From Mesotaenium endlicherianum (Eukaryota > Streptophyta > Zygnematophyceae > Zygnematales > Mesotaeniaceae): a stretch of 36,090 nucleotides of DNA. The stretch lies in contig WELA01006140.1 in NCBI GenBank assembly GCA_009602735.1, positions 308,374-344,463 on the forward strand, in the 5' to 3' direction. The notes below the pieces were generated by a model. The model did no database searches and was not told the DNA's origin. It saw only the letters and a program-made list of their open reading frames with translations. The translations under genes and the position numbers were made by a program. Each line of letters opens with the position of its first letter. Position 1 is the stretch's first letter. Positions 18,187 through 28,412 of this stretch are shown here, piece after piece.

Positions 18187-19885
18187 TGGTCGAATGGAGA
18201 CAGCAAAACAGGTGGAGGTAGATACGACCACAAGTAACTGTGTTCTGTCGAGCCTGCAAGTTAAGAAGCTATGTAAGGCAAATCAGGTGAAGGAAATGTA
18301 CCTTGTTTTGGTGGCCCTGGCCAGGTCATCAAATGGAGCAAGCGTGAATCTTAACAGCCTGGGCAAATGTACATTGCCGGAGGAGCAAGTAGTGGTGTCT
18401 GATCTCCTTGCTCAGAAGGAGCAGAGCCCAACTGCTCAAGAGAAGAAGCCTGCTGAGATGCCTGCCCACATTAAGGCGCTGTTGAGGGAGTTCAAGTGCG
18501 TGTTTCCTAAGGAGCTACCTGCAGGATTACCTCCACAGAGAGCTATGGAGCACAAGATCAAGTTGGAATCGAGGAGCAAGCCACCAGTGAGACCCGCCTA
18601 TCGTCGATCGTTTGCGAAGTTGGATGAGTTGAAGAAGCAGCTGACAAAATTATTGGAGAAGGGATTCATCCGACCCAGCGAGTCTCCATTTGCAGCACCA
18701 GTCTTATTTGTGAAGAAGAAGGATGGGACTATGAGGATGTGTGTCGACTACTGGGCACTCAACAAGATCACCATCAAGAACAGGTACCCACTTCCACGAG
18801 TGGACGAGTTAATTGACGGGCTTGTCAGGGCGAAGTGTTTCTTGAAGATCGATTTGAGGAGTGGCTATCACCGGGTACGGATTGTGGAAGGAGATGTTCA
18901 AAAGATTGCTTTCAGGACTCGCTATGGTTTATTCGAGTTTACAGTCATGCCTTTAGGATTGACTAATGCACCTGCTACATTCATGGGATTCATGAATAGT
19001 ATCTTCAGACCCTACTAGGACCAGTTTGTGGTGGTATTTTTGGACGACATCCTGATCTATTCGAAGACCTTGGAAGAGCATGTGGAGCATCTAAGGAAGG
19101 TGTTGGAGGTCTTGAGAGATCAGAAGCTATATGGGAAGATGAGCAAGTGCGACTTCTGTCTCAAGGAGGTCGAGTTTCTTGGGCACATAGTGGGAGCTGA
19201 AGGAGTCAAGGTGGAGCAGAAGAAGGTGCAAGCAGTCAGAGATTGGCCGGAAGCTGTTGATATTCATCAACTCAGGAGCTTCCTCGGCATGGCCAATTAT
19301 TATCGACGTTTCATTGAAGGATTTGCCAAGGTGTGTGCACCGCTCACGGACATGTTGAAGAAGGAGGAGAAGTGGCTACGGGGTGACAAGGAAAAGCAAG
19401 CTTTCAAAAAGATTAAGGAGCTGTTGACACAGGCACCTGTATTGGCAATTGCAAGTCCAGAGCTTCCTTTCACCATCATCACGGACGCATCAAATTTTGC
19501 AGTAGGAGCCATTCTTCTCCAGGACCAAGGCAAGGGATTACAACCAGTGGCATATGAGAGCAGGAAGTTGAGTCCTGCTGAGCAGAATTATGCAGCACAC
19601 GAGCGGGAGATGTTGGCTATTATCCAGGCTTTGAGGATTTGGCGATGTTATGTGGACGGTCGGAAGGTGTTCATCAAGACCGACCACAAGAGCTTGGAGA
19701 AACTCATAACGCAGCCAACGTTGACACCAAGACAGGCAAGGTGGATGGAGTTTCTGCAACTGTTTGACCACAAGATTGAGTACTTACCTGGGAAGATCAA
19801 CCCTGTAGACGCTTTATCCAGGAGGTGTGACCTTGCAGCTGTCTCAGTCATCAAGGAGAGTATGGACTTCAAGGAGAAGCTTTAG
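18146..19885 (+). pseudogene. element C reverse transcriptase and RNase H
   Basis: RT blocks in order: [36 protein letters not shown] (Trp where Arg is usual), [30 protein letters not shown] and [11 protein letters not shown]. An in-frame TAG lies between the last two at about 19016. Then come [15 protein letters not shown], the RNase H segments TIITDASNFAVGAILLQ and HEREMLAIIQAL, and TDHKSLEKL, up to a TAG at 19883. The YWALN change fits a CGG to TGG transition. Confidence 0.92.
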
Positions 19886-21393
19886 AGAGGTTATGAGGAG
19901 GACCCAGAGTTTGCTGATAGTGGAGCACTTGAGTTCAACTCGAGTATGCAGAAGAAGGACGGCATATGGTACTATGGTGATTCCAAGAGAGTGGTGGTAC
20001 CTGACATCAAGGAGCTACGAGACTTATTACTTGCGGAGCATCATGATTACCTATATGCTGGACACTTTGGAAGCGAGAAGACGGCAAGTGTGCTGAAGCG
20101 AGAGTAGTATTGAAGAAATATGGACAAAGACATCGAGGAGTGGATCAGAAGTTGCGATTAGTGCCAGAGCAACAAGACACCAAATCAAAAGAAGGGAGGT
20201 ACATTGCAGCCCCTGCCTACTCCAGAGTATCCTTGGGAGCAGATTGCTATGGACTTCATCACATCCTTACCAGTGAGTGGTCAAGGGCACGATGCAATTT
20301 GGGTTGTGTCTGATCGGCTTAGCAAGATGGCTCACTTCATTCCCATGAAGAAGACTTTTACGACTACAGATGTGGCTCGGCTATTCTTTGATCATATTTT
20401 CAGGCTACATGGGTTGTCAAGGGTGAGTGTTTAAGACCGGGATCCAAGGTTTACTAGCAACTTTTGGTGGTCATTGTTTACTTTCATGGGGACCAAGCTG
20501 AGTATGAGCACTTCCTATCATCCTCAGTTAGACGGGCAGAGTGAGAGGCTCAACAGGTGCTCAGGAGTTTCACTATGGAAGACCCTTCAGAGTGGGACAA
20601 GAAACTGCCAAGGTTGGAGTTTGCCTACAACGACAGCATGCAGGGATTGACCAAGCAGTCACCATTCACCATGGTTTATGGGAGATAAGTATTTTATCCA
20701 GGGAACATTTTGTTGGAGAAGGCCAAGGAGACTCAGGTTCCTACTACACAAGCGTTTATGGAGCAGATGGCCATCACTTGGGATATGGCGAAGACGTGTA
20801 TTTGGAAGGCACAGGAGGAGCAGGTCAAGCATGCTAACAAGCACAGGAGGGAAGTGACATTCCATGTGGGTGACAAAGTACTCTTGTCAACAGAGAATCT
20901 ACCTTTTACGGGCCAAAAAAAACTGCGGGCACGGTTCACAGGTCCCTTTGTGGTGCTCAAGCAGGTTAAACCAGTGACCTACAAGTTGGAACTTCCTTCA
21001 GGCTGGCGTATTCATGATGTGTTCCATGTCAGTTGTTTGCGGCCATACGTTGACCCGAATGAAGGACATCCAAGACGACTACCTACACCGCCACCACCGG
21101 TCGAGATCGATGATGTATAGGAGTATGAAGTGGAGGCGATTGTTGGCGATCGACGATTCAAGCGAGGTCAACGACTTGTTCAAGAGTATCTGGTCAAGTG
21201 GGAGGGCTACAATGCGGACGACAACACTTGGGAGCCAGAAGCCAACTTGACTCGTTGTAAGAGTAAGTTGCGACGTTATTTGCAGAATGCGTCGAGGACT
21301 TCGCATCTTGAGGAGGGGGATGATGTAAGCATAGGTTTACAAAGTGCACTTTTGATTTCCTTAAAAGTATGTTTTGGTTGCATAGAAGTGTAG
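19886..21393 (+). pseudogene. element C integrase and chromodomain
   Basis: After the TAG at 19883 the frame continues with a zinc-binding segment (AEHHDYLYAGHFG, then C-D-stop-C-Q), broken by TAG, TGA and TAG near 20106, 20112 and 20158. The core has [20 protein letters not shown] (after a TAA at about 20433) and [13 protein letters not shown]; about 14 bases then appear to be missing, changing the frame. A TAA at about 20687 and a TAG at 21118 follow. The last part has VTFHVGDKVLLSTEN, HDVFHVSCLRPYV and a chromodomain from YEVEAIVGDRRF through EYLVKWEGY to DDNTWEPEANL. The frame runs about 70 bases into the 3' LTR. Confidence 0.9.
21308..21323 (+). other. element C polypurine tract
   Basis: TTGAGGAGGGGGATGA lies directly before the 3' LTR start TGTAAGC, the expected site of plus-strand priming. 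Confidence 0.65.
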
Positions 21394-22076
21394 AGTGTGT
21401 TTGTTTGGCCATTTGGATATACAGTTCATCGACTTTGGTTAAGTATTGAGAGAGTTATGGATTTCCAAAGTTTAATTAGTTTTGAGGTCGGTTGACGACT
21501 GTCTTTAATTCGCGGTGAGCGCGACCGTCGGATTGACCAACAGCGTCGAGCGATCTGGCCCGTTAGAGTGAATTCGGACCTTCACGTGAGTTCGGCTGAC
21601 GCGGAGTGCCGACTAGGTCGCTTCACCTAGAAGTTTCGGATTAACCTAGGGCGTCTAAGTTAGTATATTCTAGATATTTCGGTGCATGCATGTGGACGTC
21701 AAATCGGCCCGACACGTCAGATGAGACCGATCTGGCTTTCCACGAATATTCTGGAAGGGACAATTTGACAAACACTTAGGAAAATCCGTTGCCAAGCGGC
21801 CCTCCCGCCTAGGGGCGAGCGGTCGTCGTAGAAAACTATAAATAGACATAACTACTTCATTTCTTATTAGTTTTCAATTCTGTAATTTTTTGCGGGTTTG
21901 TAATGACAAGGCCTTTCATCCTACATCATTTGTGAGCAGTTTCTTGCTATTCAAAATGTTGAGTAATTTTCCTAAGCTTTCTTAGAGATATGCCGCTGCA
22001 CTCTTTAGGATGATTGCAACTAGTTCCTTTCCTTATGAGTTACTACGCTTCCACTAGGGCACTCTACCCCTTTTCA
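21324..22076 (+). repeat. element C 3' LTR
   Basis: Aligns over its whole length with 15939-16695 with scattered substitutions. It ends TTTTCA, followed by the target duplication CCTTT. Confidence 0.93.
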
Positions 22077-22081
22077 CCTTT
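22077..22081. repeat. target-site duplication of element C, right (CCTTT)
   Basis: Matches 15934-15938. The protease frame of element B resumes here. Confidence 0.85.
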
Positions 22082-22310
22082 CCAATTGAAAATTGCCTCA
22101 GGGCAAGTCTCAAAGTCTTGTGGGATTATCCGCAAGCCTGTGACAATCATAGTGAATTCAGGGAAACCTGAAGAGGCGTCACTACTCATGGAGTGCGCAG
22201 TGACGGAGGCAGAGAACTATCATGTTCTCTTGGGAACAGAAGCGCTGATTCCCTTGGGTATGGTCATTGATCTGCGAAAGCGGAGGGTGACTTACCAGTC
22301 AACAGATTAG
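22082..22310 (+). pseudogene. element B aspartic protease, C-terminal half
   Basis: Resumes B's protease with QLKIASGQVSKSCGIIRKP, a strand-rich region, and NYHVLLGTEALIPLGMVIDL. The latter is the second hallmark of retroviral-type proteases (hydrophobic-hydrophobic-G, then a turn). It ends at TAG 22308-22310, followed in the same frame by the methyltransferase ORF, so protease and methyltransferase were probably one polyprotein or separated by a suppressible stop. Confidence 0.85.
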
Positions 22311-22331
22311 CAGCCGGCAGGAGAAAATCCT

Positions 22332-23861
22332 GTGAAGATGGTTTGCACAAGAGAAGCAAACTACGGGCTGCTAGACTGTTGCGTTAACGACAGGTACCCA
22401 GAATCCTACGACAACATCATGAAGCGCGAAGAGGAAAGCTATACGAGCATCCACATGCCAACACCCTTGGTATGGCAACCTTGGATTATGGAGCAACTAG
22501 AAATTGTGAGTAACAGGGACCGCGGCCCGCAAGAGCTGCTGCCAGTACCCTACCCAGTTACTTCTGCTGCAAACCTGATGCCTGGAGTTGAGCCGCTGCC
22601 GCAAGGCATTGTCAGGATGGGAGATCCTTTTTGTAAAAAGGAAGTAGTGGTGTTGGAATTGTTCGCCGGACTTGGTTCTGGGACCATAGCATTGATCCAG
22701 CAAGGGATACAGGTGGCCAAAGTCCTGTACGTGGACAATAATAACCACGCTTTTCTAGCATTCAGAGAAGTCATGAGTCAGATGCAGCAAATGCATCACT
22801 TTCAAGGGTTGGTGTCCGCATACACTAATGTTGAGCGCATCGCTGGAGGCAACATTATTAATGCAAAGCCTGAAGACCTGTATGGCTACAGGATTAACTG
22901 GATCTTTGCTGGATTCCCTTGTCAACCGTTTTCTCAAGCTGGGAACAAGAGGGGATTCAATGATCCACGAGCACAACATTGGGGATGGATGGTGAAAATC
23001 ATCAGCATGCTGCGCGAACATCAGCACTATCACCCACCAGTGTTTGTGATTAAGAACGTGCATCCAAGAATGGATTACAAGCAGATGAAGCCGAGAGAGC
23101 CACGGCTGATTTTCGACTCCACCTTGAGTCATCATGTGCTAATCAATGACGCCAAGCACGGAGGATTATCCCATAGGGCCAGAACATTTTGGACCAACGG
23201 CATGTCTATTGAGGTCCTGAGAGAGATGGAGGACCTTACGCGGCGATCACCGACGACATTGACAGTTGAAGAGGGGCTGGCGGTACATATCAGGCCAGTG
23301 ACCAGGAGAGATTCCTATCCACAGTGTGTCATCAACGAACCAGGCCAGCCAAGGGTGGTACTGCCTACCTTCACGACGTATCCAAGATGCCGAGCCTTCA
23401 TAGGAGGTGGACCAGGAATGGTCAAAGACATGCATGAAAGAGATGCCGTTTGGAGAGAGCCTACTGCGGTGGAGAAGGGGAACTGCCTTGGAATACCCGA
23501 CACCATAGCTCGGCAGATAGTCGGTGCTGTAGGGTCAGATGAAGCTGCGAAGATTTTCGGCAATATGATTGGACAGCACTCTATGACTTGGCTGGTGGAG
23601 ACAATCATGACGTGGCAACAGTTGACCTTTACCGACAAGCCTATGCCAAGGCCAAGACCAGTGACAATCGGGGTCCATGTGGTGCCAACATCTGATCAGA
23701 GGGCTATCAGGACGGCACATCAGCAACAAGAAGACTATGGTGTGCAAAGAGACGCAGCGGAAGCTGCCAGAGACAGAGCATTCAGGGAAGCTGGGGTAGC
23801 TGAACTGATGAGATGCCAGGATCTGTTGGACCGGATCGATAATCGGACCGCTGAATTATAA
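22332..23861 (+). CDS. DNMT3-like C5 cytosine methyltransferase carried by retroelement B
   Basis: Open frame of 509 codons. Conserved C5-methyltransferase blocks are in canonical order: motif I VVVLELFAGLGSGTIAL (residues 105-121, AdoMet binding); acidic AdoMet-contacting residue in VLYVDNN (131-137); motif IV GFPCQPFSQAG (194-204, catalytic Cys197); motif VI FVIKNVHP (238-245); motif VIII LSHRARTFWTN (279-289), which resembles the HRARYFWGN block of DNMT3; motif IX EKGNCLGIPD (381-390); and motif X AAKIFGNMIGQHSMTWLVE (405-423). In motif VI the expected ENV Glu is Lys241 (AAG at 23052), which should abolish catalysis. A 100-residue N-terminal extension and a charged C-terminal tail (430-509) are specific to this protein. 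It lies in frame with the upstream protease. The likely role in an active element is cytosine methylation of element or host DNA; retroelement-borne DNMTs are known from charophytes and dinoflagellates. Confidence 0.9.
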   Translation: MKMVCTREANYGLLDCCVNDRYPESYDNIMKREEESYTSIHMPTPLVWQPWIMEQLEIVSNRDRGPQELLPVPYPVTSAANLMPGVEPLPQGIVRMGDPFCKKEVVVLELFAGLGSGTIALIQQGIQVAKVLYVDNNNHAFLAFREVMSQMQQMHHFQGLVSAYTNVERIAGGNIINAKPEDLYGYRINWIFAGFPCQPFSQAGNKRGFNDPRAQHWGWMVKIISMLREHQHYHPPVFVIKNVHPRMDYKQMKPREPRLIFDSTLSHHVLINDAKHGGLSHRARTFWTNGMSIEVLREMEDLTRRSPTTLTVEEGLAVHIRPVTRRDSYPQCVINEPGQPRVVLPTFTTYPRCRAFIGGGPGMVKDMHERDAVWREPTAVEKGNCLGIPDTIARQIVGAVGSDEAAKIFGNMIGQHSMTWLVETIMTWQQLTFTDKPMPRPRPVTIGVHVVPTSDQRAIRTAHQQQEDYGVQRDAAEAARDRAFREAGVAELMRCQDLLDRIDNRTAEL

Positions 23862-23888
23862 GCACCTCTGGAAAGAGAGAATACACCC

Positions 23889-24308
23889 ATGGAGGACCAG
23901 ACGTCTGAGCAGACGACGCCGCTGCCAAGCGCAGAAGACGATACGCAGGACACCCCGTCATCTGTGAGAAACGCCACTCACGGTCAAATATTTGGGAGAC
24001 CACCTTCCGGAGCCGCGACATCAAGGCGTGAGGAGACTCCAGAAGATGCCAGATCAGGGTATGATACCAACCTCAGCCCAAGAGCAGCTGGGCGCGGAGA
24101 ATACTGGCAGGAAAGCTCAAGTAGCTGGGAAGCTAACCAAAAGTGTCTATCGTCTTCATCAGAGCAAGCGCCGTTACAAGACATGTCAGAGGAGTCTGAG
24201 AAGAAGACCCCTGAGCCAACGCTTGAAGACTTTGAATACTATCTAAATCAAGCATCAGCCAGCGCAGCATTGGTGAAGGGCCAAGATGGGCGTCCGAAGA
24301 GTATCTGA
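23889..24308 (+). pseudogene. element B Polyprotein segment after the methyltransferase
   Basis: Same frame as the methyltransferase, separated from it only by a TAA at 23859-23861. The 27 bases before the ATG at 23889 also read through without a stop, so the polyprotein probably continued with CAA in place of TAA. The sequence is rich in Ser, Glu, Pro and Thr and has no recognisable domain; it looks like a disordered linker. It ends in a TGA, after which the frame changes. Confidence 0.5.
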
Positions 24309-24325
24309 ATAGGACCCCTAAATAG

Positions 24326-25344
24326 TCCCATGATACCTACAGAGCATCCCTCAGAGAACGCCAGTGCAATATTGGTGATTGGGCTAAAGAGAGTAGCCAA
24401 AATTTAGGAGATTCTGGAGGGTTTGCAAAGACCATATGCCTCGAAGTGATATTCAAAGAACGCAAGGAGGAGTCGGGCAAGCAATTGTCCACAACACCTT
24501 CTTTGATGAGTTCAGAGCCGCAGGCTGAGGGGCAATAGCAGGGTTCAGCCAGTCAAACAGCCGAATTCAATACAAGGCAGATCATGAAGCAGTTGCTGGA
24601 AGCAGACGCTCGACGGCACAAGGAAGAGGAAGTGGCTAAGGCGGCAAGCGCTTTGCCATCAGCCATCGTCAACCTGGCGAAGCTCAACACAGATAATGAT
24701 GGAGAGCCACCACCACGTGAAGTGGAGAAGTCAATTGAAGATGAGGCAGAGATGCCAGACCTTCCTGAGTTCGACCTGCCGTTAGTCACCAATGAAGAGG
24801 AGATTTGGGAAGAAATTCCACGTTTTCCTACCCCAGAGCTAGACTTGTTGGGGCTACAAGAGCTCAGGACGAATGATTGCGTGGCCGACCAATTGATAAT
24901 GGAGGGGCCCAGCCCGGCAGATCTATACAACAGTTTGAGGTCGCCTACATCCAGCACTCCAACCGCCAGTGTTCCAGCACCAGAAGCTACCCCACATCAG
25001 CTACAACAGCCGCAAGAAGTGGCTGCCTGCACCGCTAAGGTGGAACCAACACAAGGTAATCCTCACGGTCGCGCAAGCAGAGCAAGAAAGGTGGCCCGGG
25101 AAGAAAATGCACCTTTCAGGCGGATGCTGATGCGTTATCTCAAGTATAGGGGAGCAGCTCAGAGAGAAGGGGTTCTAAAAGGAACCATGGCTCCTCCTCC
25201 GCAACCTATCCTTGAGATTTTGCAGAGAGAGGGAGAGGATGGTTTGATTCGCAAAGCCATGGCATTGGGAATTTGCATTCCCATGGTGCGCCCTTCATCC
25301 ACTGGAACGTTGGAGAAGGATAGTTCAACTCCTAGGACACCTGC
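24326..25344 (+). pseudogene. element B low-complexity ORF upstream of the lost RT region
   Basis: Open from 24326 with a single TAG at about 24537, lying in a run of Gln codons, then uninterrupted from the ATG at 24584. It is rich in Glu, Pro, Ala and Arg, with an acidic section around 24720-24860 and a basic section (RASRARKVAREENAPFRR) near 25065-25120. No protease, RT or zinc motif is visible. At 25345 it is cut by element D, so it is incomplete. It could be a linker between methyltransferase and RT. Confidence 0.5.
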
Positions 25345-26525
25345 TTATCTTGTTTTTGGTTAATATATGCTCTCAGCACCTCCTGCAGAACTCGGTTAGT
25401 TCTTTCAGTCAGCCCATCAGTCTGAGGGTGGTTTGCTGTGCTGAGCAGCTGTTTGACTCCCATTAACCCCATTGAAGCTCTCCAGAACTTAGAGGTAAAT
25501 TTTGAGTCTCGGCCTGAGATGACATTAGAGGGTAGCCCATGTTGGCATACTACATGGTTGTAGATTTGTCTCGCGGTTTCGAGTGCAGTCACTTTGACAG
25601 TTGTGAGGATGAAAATGACCATTTTTGTCAGTTTATCCACGACTACCAGTATCGAATCATGCCCATTGGCAGTTCGTGGCAGTGTGACCACCCAGTCCAT
25701 GGATATAGTTTCCCAGCGTCCCGCTGGGATGGGCAGCAGTTGCAAGAGACCTCCCGGTGGTGTGTGCCTAGACTTATTCCTCTGACACTGGTCACAGGAC
25801 TTGACATATTTCAAGACCTCCCGGGGTAACCCCTCCCAATGATAATGTTTTGCCAGTTTGCCAACAGTTTTGGCTTGCCCCAAATGTCCACCCAGGAGAT
25901 TGTCATGCGCTTGACTCAGGAAGGGAGACCTTATTTCCAAGTTATTAGGAATGACCAGCTTCAGCCTGCCTGAAGGGGTTTCAGTCACCCAGACCCCTCT
26001 CTTAAGTTTATACCCGAGTGCAGTAGCACGACACACACCAATAGTGGGACTGGGCTCAAATGTTGGGTCAGAAAGGTAGGCTTTCCTAAGTTGTTCAAGG
26101 AAGAACTTTTTCACCTTTAGTGAAGTGAGTGCACATAGGACTTTATCTACAGTATACTGACTAAAGTTCCTTTCTTGCAAGTCAGGTCTTCTAGAAAGTG
26201 CATCAGCAGGATTCAACTTCCCTGGTTTGTAGTCGATCTGGACTTGGAACTGGTCCAGCATCTGGCTCCAGTGGTTCTCCCTCCTCGACAGCTTGGACTT
26301 CTTCTGAAAGTGGGTCAGAGCTAGATGATCTGTAATCACCTTAAAGGCTTTACCATGTAAGTATGCTCTCCACTGTTTGAGTACATGAATGATAGCTAGC
26401 AGCTCTTTGTCATGCACTGAGTAATTATTCTCCGCTGGATTAAATTTCATAGACTCGTACAACACAGGGTGCCACTCTTGCTTTAGCTTACCATCCTTTG
26501 TGGTTTTGTCCGCAGGCTGCAACAA
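25345..26525 (-). pseudogene. element D RNase H and truncated integrase
   Basis: Same domain order as in A: RNase H with [15 protein letters not shown], zinc domain with HDNLLGGHLG and CDQCQ, integrase core with SMDWVVTLP, ISGRDSKFTS and HPQTDGLTERTNR. Catalytic-region changes relative to A include DRDSKF to GRDSKF, which removes a conserved Asp. The frame ends in unrelated residues after QKQDK at the breakpoint. Confidence 0.9.
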
Positions 26526-27399
26526 AATAGCACCCTATTGCAAAGTTAGAGGCATCAGTGACCACCTGCACCGGTCTGCTGGGGTCATACACGGCTAGCA
26601 CTGGGGCAGAACAAAGGGCATCTTTAAGGGTCTGGAAGGCAGCCTGCTGCTCTTCCCCCCAAACATACCCCATGTCCTTCTTAGTAAGGTCAGTCAATTT
26701 ACTGGCCTTTGTGGAATAATTCTCAATAAATCTCCTATAGTAGTTAGCCAACCCGAGGAAGGATCTAACTTCAGAGACAGAGTGTGGTACTGGCCAGTCC
26801 CTTATGGTCTGGACTTTCTTAGGGTCCACACTGATGCCCTCTTTACTGACAACGTGGCCTAAGAGTTCAATACTTTCCTTAAAGAAATCACACTTGCTCA
26901 TTTTAGCATATAACTGATTTCTTCTCAGAGTGTCCATGACTGTCTTTAAGTATTCAGCGTGCTGAGTTTCATCTTTAGAGAAAATTAAAATATCATCTAG
27001 GAAAACTTGCACAAACTTATCCAAATAAGGTCTGAAAATGTCATTCATAGCACCCATGAAGGTACCAGGAGCATTAGTCAGTCCAAATGGCATCACGTTG
27101 AACTCATAGTGTCCATAGCGTGTGCGGAAGGCAGTCTTGTGTTCATCCCCCTCAGCAATTCTGATTTGATGATAACCACTCTTGAGATCTATCTTACTGA
27201 ACACCTTAGCACCAGACAGGGTATCAAGCAAGTCCTCGATTCTGGGTAAAGCATACTTGTTCTTTACTGTAATTCTGTTCAGGGCTCTGTAATCCACACA
27301 CATCCGCATACTGCCATCCTTTTTCTTAACAAATAGGATGGGTGCGCCGTAAGGGGATTTACTGGGAGAAATATAACCATTTTTCTCAAGCTCTGCAAT
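26488..27399 (-). pseudogene. element D reverse transcriptase
   Basis: Frame 27309-26488 has all RT blocks, including FLDDILIFS, and retains the [16 protein letters not shown] segment that is cut in A. The upstream GYISPSKSP portion lies in the same frame, behind a TAG near 27400 that A shares. A one-base insertion near 26535 (CACCCTATTG against CACCCATGG in A) shifts the frame in RNase H. Confidence 0.9.
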
Positions 27400-28412
27400 C
27401 TATGTTTTCAACTCCTCGCTCTCCACATAAGACAAGCCATAAGTGCGTTGCCAAGGTGGCTGACTACCCGGTAACAAATCAATTCGATGATCTACTTCCC
27501 TCGTAGGGGGTAGTCCTGGAGGCATATTAAATACATCCGTGTACTGAGCAACAATTTTCGCAGCAGTAGGGTGCTCCGGAGGGCTTACCTTTTTCTCAAC
27601 CACTTCTTCAGGTTGAGGAGGTACCTCTCTTAGCAGCAGACAGAACATTCTGTCTTCCTTCTGGTTCTAGCTTTTGACGAACTCCATTGCATTCAGCAAC
27701 TTGCATCCTTCTGGAAGCCTCTTCTTTTCCTTCAGTTGCCATCCACACAAGACAAGAGGAAGAGCACTGATGGGTGCCAAGTTAGTCGCCCATCACTGGC
27801 TCCTCTCACTTTAACTGTACCTCTGCTCCAACACACTTCAGCTTGATGTCTATTAAGCCAGGACCTGCCTAGCACGAGATCATAAAAGCCATTGTTGAGT
27901 ACCTCAAATGTAAGCGTTTCAGTTAGAACTGCAACGCCAGAACCTAACTGGACCTCAATAGGCTTGGTTATAACTCCTCCCGGGATACTTGAGGCATCTC
28001 CAAGGAATATTTTTCTGTTCCCTTGGGTGACCATAGGTAGCCTTAGCCGCTTAACTAAGTCCTTGTGGATAAAAGTGTGTGACGCCCCTCCGTCAGCAAA
28101 TGCCCTCACCTTCCTACCTGCAATCATGCAATGCAGTAAGATAGGGGGGACTATCTTTTCCTGACTTTCGCATTGTTCTCCTGACTTAGCAAAGAAATGT
28201 TGGACATCAGGTGGAACAAGAGCATCCAGAGTGTGCACTCTCTGGACGTCTATATTACTGATGGTCTCCTTTATCTGTTTGTCAGGCATGCATAGTGAAT
28301 CCAGTTCAGCAGGACCCATAATACCTGCTACGAGGGCAGCTAGTGACGACTCACTATCTCTAGCATCCTCACAGTCAGTAGACTGGATTACTGACTGTTG
28401 CTGTCTTTTAAA
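27400..28412 (-). pseudogene. element D protease and linker to RT
   Basis: The frame opens in the -1 phase inside the end of gag and passes the active-site region FADGGASHTFIHKDL, again D-G-G. It is shifted by a one-base deletion near 27788 and stopped by TAG at about 27669, where A has TGG. The linker (27648-27400) is intact in D and includes the segment lost in A. Confidence 0.85.
28371..28412 (-). promoter_or_regulatory. programmed -1 frameshift signal between gag and pro (element D)
   Basis: Identical to the signal in A: slippery T TTA AAA (28412-28406), 7-nt spacer, 10-bp perfect stem (28398-28389 with 28380-28371) and 8-nt loop. Confidence 0.85.

Larger units (their letters stand above)
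15939..22076 (+). mobile_element. element C: complete but decayed Ty3/gypsy chromovirus
   Basis: LTRs of 757 bp (15939-16695) and 753 bp (21324-22076), TSD CCTTT, a primer-binding site at 16698, gag, protease, RT, RNase H, integrase and a chromodomain in standard chromovirus order. At least ten in-frame stops and several indels break the coding region. Many stops replace an expected Gln codon (CAG to TAG). It sits in the protease of element B and belongs to a different family from A and D, as its LTRs and Gag are unrelated to theirs. Confidence 0.95.

Noticed and set aside
20541..20837. Separate small + strand ORF in element C
   Set aside because: It is an off-frame reading of the decayed integrase; the true frame has the recognisable [10 protein letters not shown] and VTFHVGDKV segments.
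15829..21120. UAG and UAA decoded as Gln (a variant genetic code as in some ulvophyte algae)
   Set aside because: Many apparent Gln positions carry TAG, but TGA also occurs, frames are shifted by indels as well, A has CAG where D has TAG, and the gag TAA is a real stop within the frameshift signal. Decay explains the pattern better.
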